The translations under genes and the position numbers were made by a program. A DNA stretch of 64,000 nucleotides from CAZNHL01 sp964572965 (GTDB taxonomy: Bacteria > Bacteroidota > Bacteroidia > Cytophagales > UBA9547), in NCBI GenBank assembly GCA_964572965.1, contig CAZNHL010000011.1:7282-71281 (forward strand), written 5' to 3'. Below are positions 62,594-64,000 of this stretch, in pieces; the first letter of the stretch is position 1; every line of letters begins with the position of its first letter. The notes below the pieces were generated by a model. The model had not been told where the DNA came from and ran no database searches. It worked only from the letters and a program-made list of their open reading frames with translations.

Positions 62594-62986
62594 TTATTTA
62601 ATCTGCTTCAGCATCAATTCATTCTTTTCCTTTTCGGCCTGTAGCAGGCGCTCGTAGAGTTTCTTGTTTTCTTCAACCAGTTCAATCAACTTATCTAAAG
62701 GATTGAAAGTACAGTGATGATTAAAAGCACCTTTAGCACTATTATCATTGAAAGTATTGAAATAGTTAACTACAGCTTCCTCATTATAAGTCTTAATGGC
62801 TTCGGCAGATACACCAAGTTTCTTTGCAATTCTCTCCAATGTTTCCTCTTCTAATTTCTCGCTCTGCTCAATTTTTGACATTGCCTGCTGGCTAATACCC
62901 AGCTCAATAGCAAGTACTTCCTGTTTCATACCGCGCAGTTCTCTCACGCGGCTGATTTTTCTTCCGATATGTTGGGTTTCAGCCAT
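62594..62986 (-). CDS. XRE-family helix-turn-helix regulator
   Basis: The 130-residue protein has an N-terminal XRE/Cro-type helix-turn-helix (about 8-65): ISRVRELRGMKQEVLAIELG and ISQQAMSKIEQSEKLEEETL. A C-terminal coiled-coil tail follows (about 95-130, LIELVEENKKLYERLLQAEK). Similar short regulators with this tail are frequent in Bacteroidota. Base composition is like the chromosome (40 % G+C in one sampled line), unlike the AT-rich pair downstream. It is transcribed in the same direction as that pair, but a terminator separates them. The upstream region is made of palindromic repeats, which may supply its operator. Confidence 0.87.
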   Translation of the reverse strand: MAETQHIGRKISRVRELRGMKQEVLAIELGISQQAMSKIEQSEKLEEETLERIAKKLGVSAEAIKTYNEEAVVNYFNTFNDNSAKGAFNHHCTFNPLDKLIELVEENKKLYERLLQAEKEKNELMLKQIK

Positions 62987-63271
62987 AGCTTAAAATTAAA
63001 AACTTATTATAAATGTACAAAAAATTTGGTCGCAGAGCGAAGTCGAAGCGCCAATAATGTTCATTTCGGCTACGCTCAATGAACGGTATGAAGGAGTGCC
63101 CGGTGTCTGAGCGGAGCCGAAGACACATACTCTGTCCAAGTAAGGCACATTTTCGTTTCGACTTCGCTCAACGAACGGCCTGAAGGAGTGCCCCATTGTC
63201 TGAGCGAAGACACACACCTTTGTTTTAACCAAATAATCTTCGTAGTTTTTGCTTACTTTTTAATAACAGCT
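62987..63271. repeat. Palindromic repeat cluster between XRE and GIY-YIG genes
   Basis: This divergent region holds several copies of the same repeat family: AGCGAAGTCGAAGC (63036-63049), GTTCATT/AATGAAC arms (63059-63065 and 63078-63084), TGTCT/AGACA arms (63104-63125), TTTCGACTTCGCTCAACGAA (from 63155) and TGTCTGAGCGAAGACACA (from 63199). Two roughly parallel units can be aligned, each with GAACGG-TGAAGGAGTGCCC. Any promoter for the flanking genes must overlap these palindromes. Confidence 0.75.
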
Positions 63272-63613
63272 ATGCAAGGATACATGTACATCTTAAAGTG
63301 TGCGGATAACACTTATTATACAGGCAGCACCAATAATTTATTCCGAAGACTTCAGGAACATCAAAATTGTGAAGGAGCTAATTACACCAAAAACAGGCTT
63401 CCTGTAACATTGGTTTATTTTGAGGTTTTCGACAGAATTGATAGTGCATACTATAGAGAAAAGCAGGTGCAAGGATGGAGTAAAGCGAAAAAGGAAGCAT
63501 TGATAAATAAACAGCCTGAGTTACTACACGAGCTGGCCGCTTGCAAAAATGAAACTCATTTTATGAATGTCATTAGTAATCCTGTCTTCGACTCCGCTCA
63601 GACGACGGATTAA
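63272..63613 (+). CDS. GIY-YIG nuclease family protein
   Basis: Starting at the ATG at 63272 (MQGYMYILKCADNTYYTGST) the product is 113 residues. It is a single GIY-YIG endonuclease domain of the UPF0213 type, with YMYILKC (here YMY replaces GIY), YYTGSTNNLFRRLQEHQ containing the catalytic arginine, and YYREKQVQGWSKAKKEALI with the metal-binding glutamate. The last eight residues (FDSAQTTD) and the stop codon are encoded by the first copy of the downstream 79-bp repeat. The substrate is unknown; UPF0213 proteins have no settled role. Palindromic repeats flank it on both sides. Confidence 0.9.
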   Translation: MQGYMYILKCADNTYYTGSTNNLFRRLQEHQNCEGANYTKNRLPVTLVYFEVFDRIDSAYYREKQVQGWSKAKKEALINKQPELLHELAACKNETHFMNVISNPVFDSAQTTD

Positions 63614-64000
63614 TCAGTACACCCGTTCATTGAGCGAAGCCGAAATGAACACCCTCCATCATGTTTTCGACTTCACACAGACGATGGATTAACCAGTGCA
63701 CTCGTTCATTGAGCGAAGCCGAAATGAACGCCCTCCATCCTGTCTTCGGCTTCACGCAGACGACGGATTAACCAGTGCACTCATTCAATTGAGCAAAGTC
63801 GAAATGAACAGCCTCCATCATGTTTTCGACTTCATGCAGACGACGGATTAGTCAGTGCACCCGCTCATTGAGCAAAGTCGAAATGAACAGCCTCCATCAT
63901 GTTTTCGACTTCATGCAGACGACGGATTAGTCAGTGCACCCGCTCATTGAGCAAAGTCGAAATGAACAGCCTCCATCATGTTTTCGACTTCATGCAGACG
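63583..64000. repeat. Tandem array of 79-bp repeats, truncated by window edge
   Basis: Units begin at 63583, 63662, 63741, 63821, 63900 and 63979, with lengths 79, 79, 80, 79 and 79 plus a partial sixth. Each unit starts TGTYTTCGRCT, contains GACGRYGGATTA, and has a palindrome with TTCATT and AATGAA-type arms around GAGCGAAGCCG. Units at 63821 and 63900 are identical, while the first three differ at several positions. The array probably continues beyond the window. Confidence 0.95.

Noticed and set aside
62996..63232. 78-codon minus-strand frame between XRE and GIY-YIG genes
   Set aside because: It is a translation of the palindromic repeats and has no resemblance to a protein family.
63583..64000. 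CRISPR array
   Set aside because: The whole 79-bp unit is repeated without unique spacers, and no cas gene is present. It is a tandem repeat.
1..64000. tRNA or rRNA genes
   Set aside because: I looked for the T-loop word GGTTCRA with a matching acceptor stem in the intergenic regions and found none; GGTTCGA at 8323 is inside a gene.
63583..64000. Integron attC-like cassette array
   Set aside because: The repeats contain palindromes but no cassettes between them, and no integrase gene is visible.

Overview
The window looks like a chromosomal stretch of a Bacteroidota bacterium, most likely from the order Cytophagales. The evidence is a PorP/SprF-type type IX secretion protein, a surface protein with PKD domains and a gliding-motility-associated C-terminal domain, an outer-membrane beta-barrel receptor of the TonB-dependent type, a DUF2723 membrane protein, a transketolase split into two genes, and TAnnTTTG-type promoter boxes. 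I see no rRNA, tRNA, CRISPR array or insertion-sequence transposase. Five runs of exactly ten N lie inside genes and look like fixed-size assembly placeholders. Two break only the reading frame (57356, 62209), one hides about 20 codons (25731), and two happen to stay in frame (4140, 36377).

Layout: 1-2859 (minus) is a partner-switching signalling module (anti-sigma kinase, STAS antagonist, SpoIIE-type phosphatase) directly downstream of guaB. 4498-7991 is a carbohydrate operon (GT4 glycogen-synthase-like, GH57, GT2). 8265-23000 is mostly housekeeping: M42 peptidase, LysM protein, NfeD, an AraC regulator with a CxxC front domain, YceI, thymidylate synthase, PgeF, a GH16 lipoprotein, catalase, MsrB, an aminotransferase, an ArsC-like protein and HslV. 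23035-36555 is rich in envelope genes: PorP/SprF, a dolichol-phosphate-mannose-synthase-like enzyme, TrmN6, an outer-membrane receptor, a large type IX cargo protein, a queuosine precursor transporter, a TrmH methyltransferase and a BamA/TamA-like lipoprotein. 36716-54900 holds a GAF/PAS sensor, an LTA-synthase-like sulfatase, RecQ, split transketolase with a von Willebrand A protein gene between its halves, an acyltransferase, a two-component system, DUF2723 and an NlpE/META protein. 55034-60127 is a sulfur block: MetZ, OsmC, a siroheme sulfite/nitrite reductase and the siroheme enzyme CobA.

The last 4 kb is the accessory part. A very AT-rich two-gene unit (60269-62543) encodes an AlbA_2/Schlafen-type protein translationally coupled to an uncharacterised partner. 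It lies between chromosome-like genes and is bracketed on both sides by palindromic repeats with the core CTTCGACTTCGCTCAG. After an XRE regulator come further palindromes, a small GIY-YIG nuclease whose C-terminus is encoded by the repeat, and a tandem array of 79-bp repeats that runs off the window edge. The best candidates for something undescribed are the coupled AlbA_2 pair and the link between GIY-YIG nuclease and repeats. Two start-codon hairpins sharing TTTGCCAT (guaB and trmN6) are a smaller regulatory lead.
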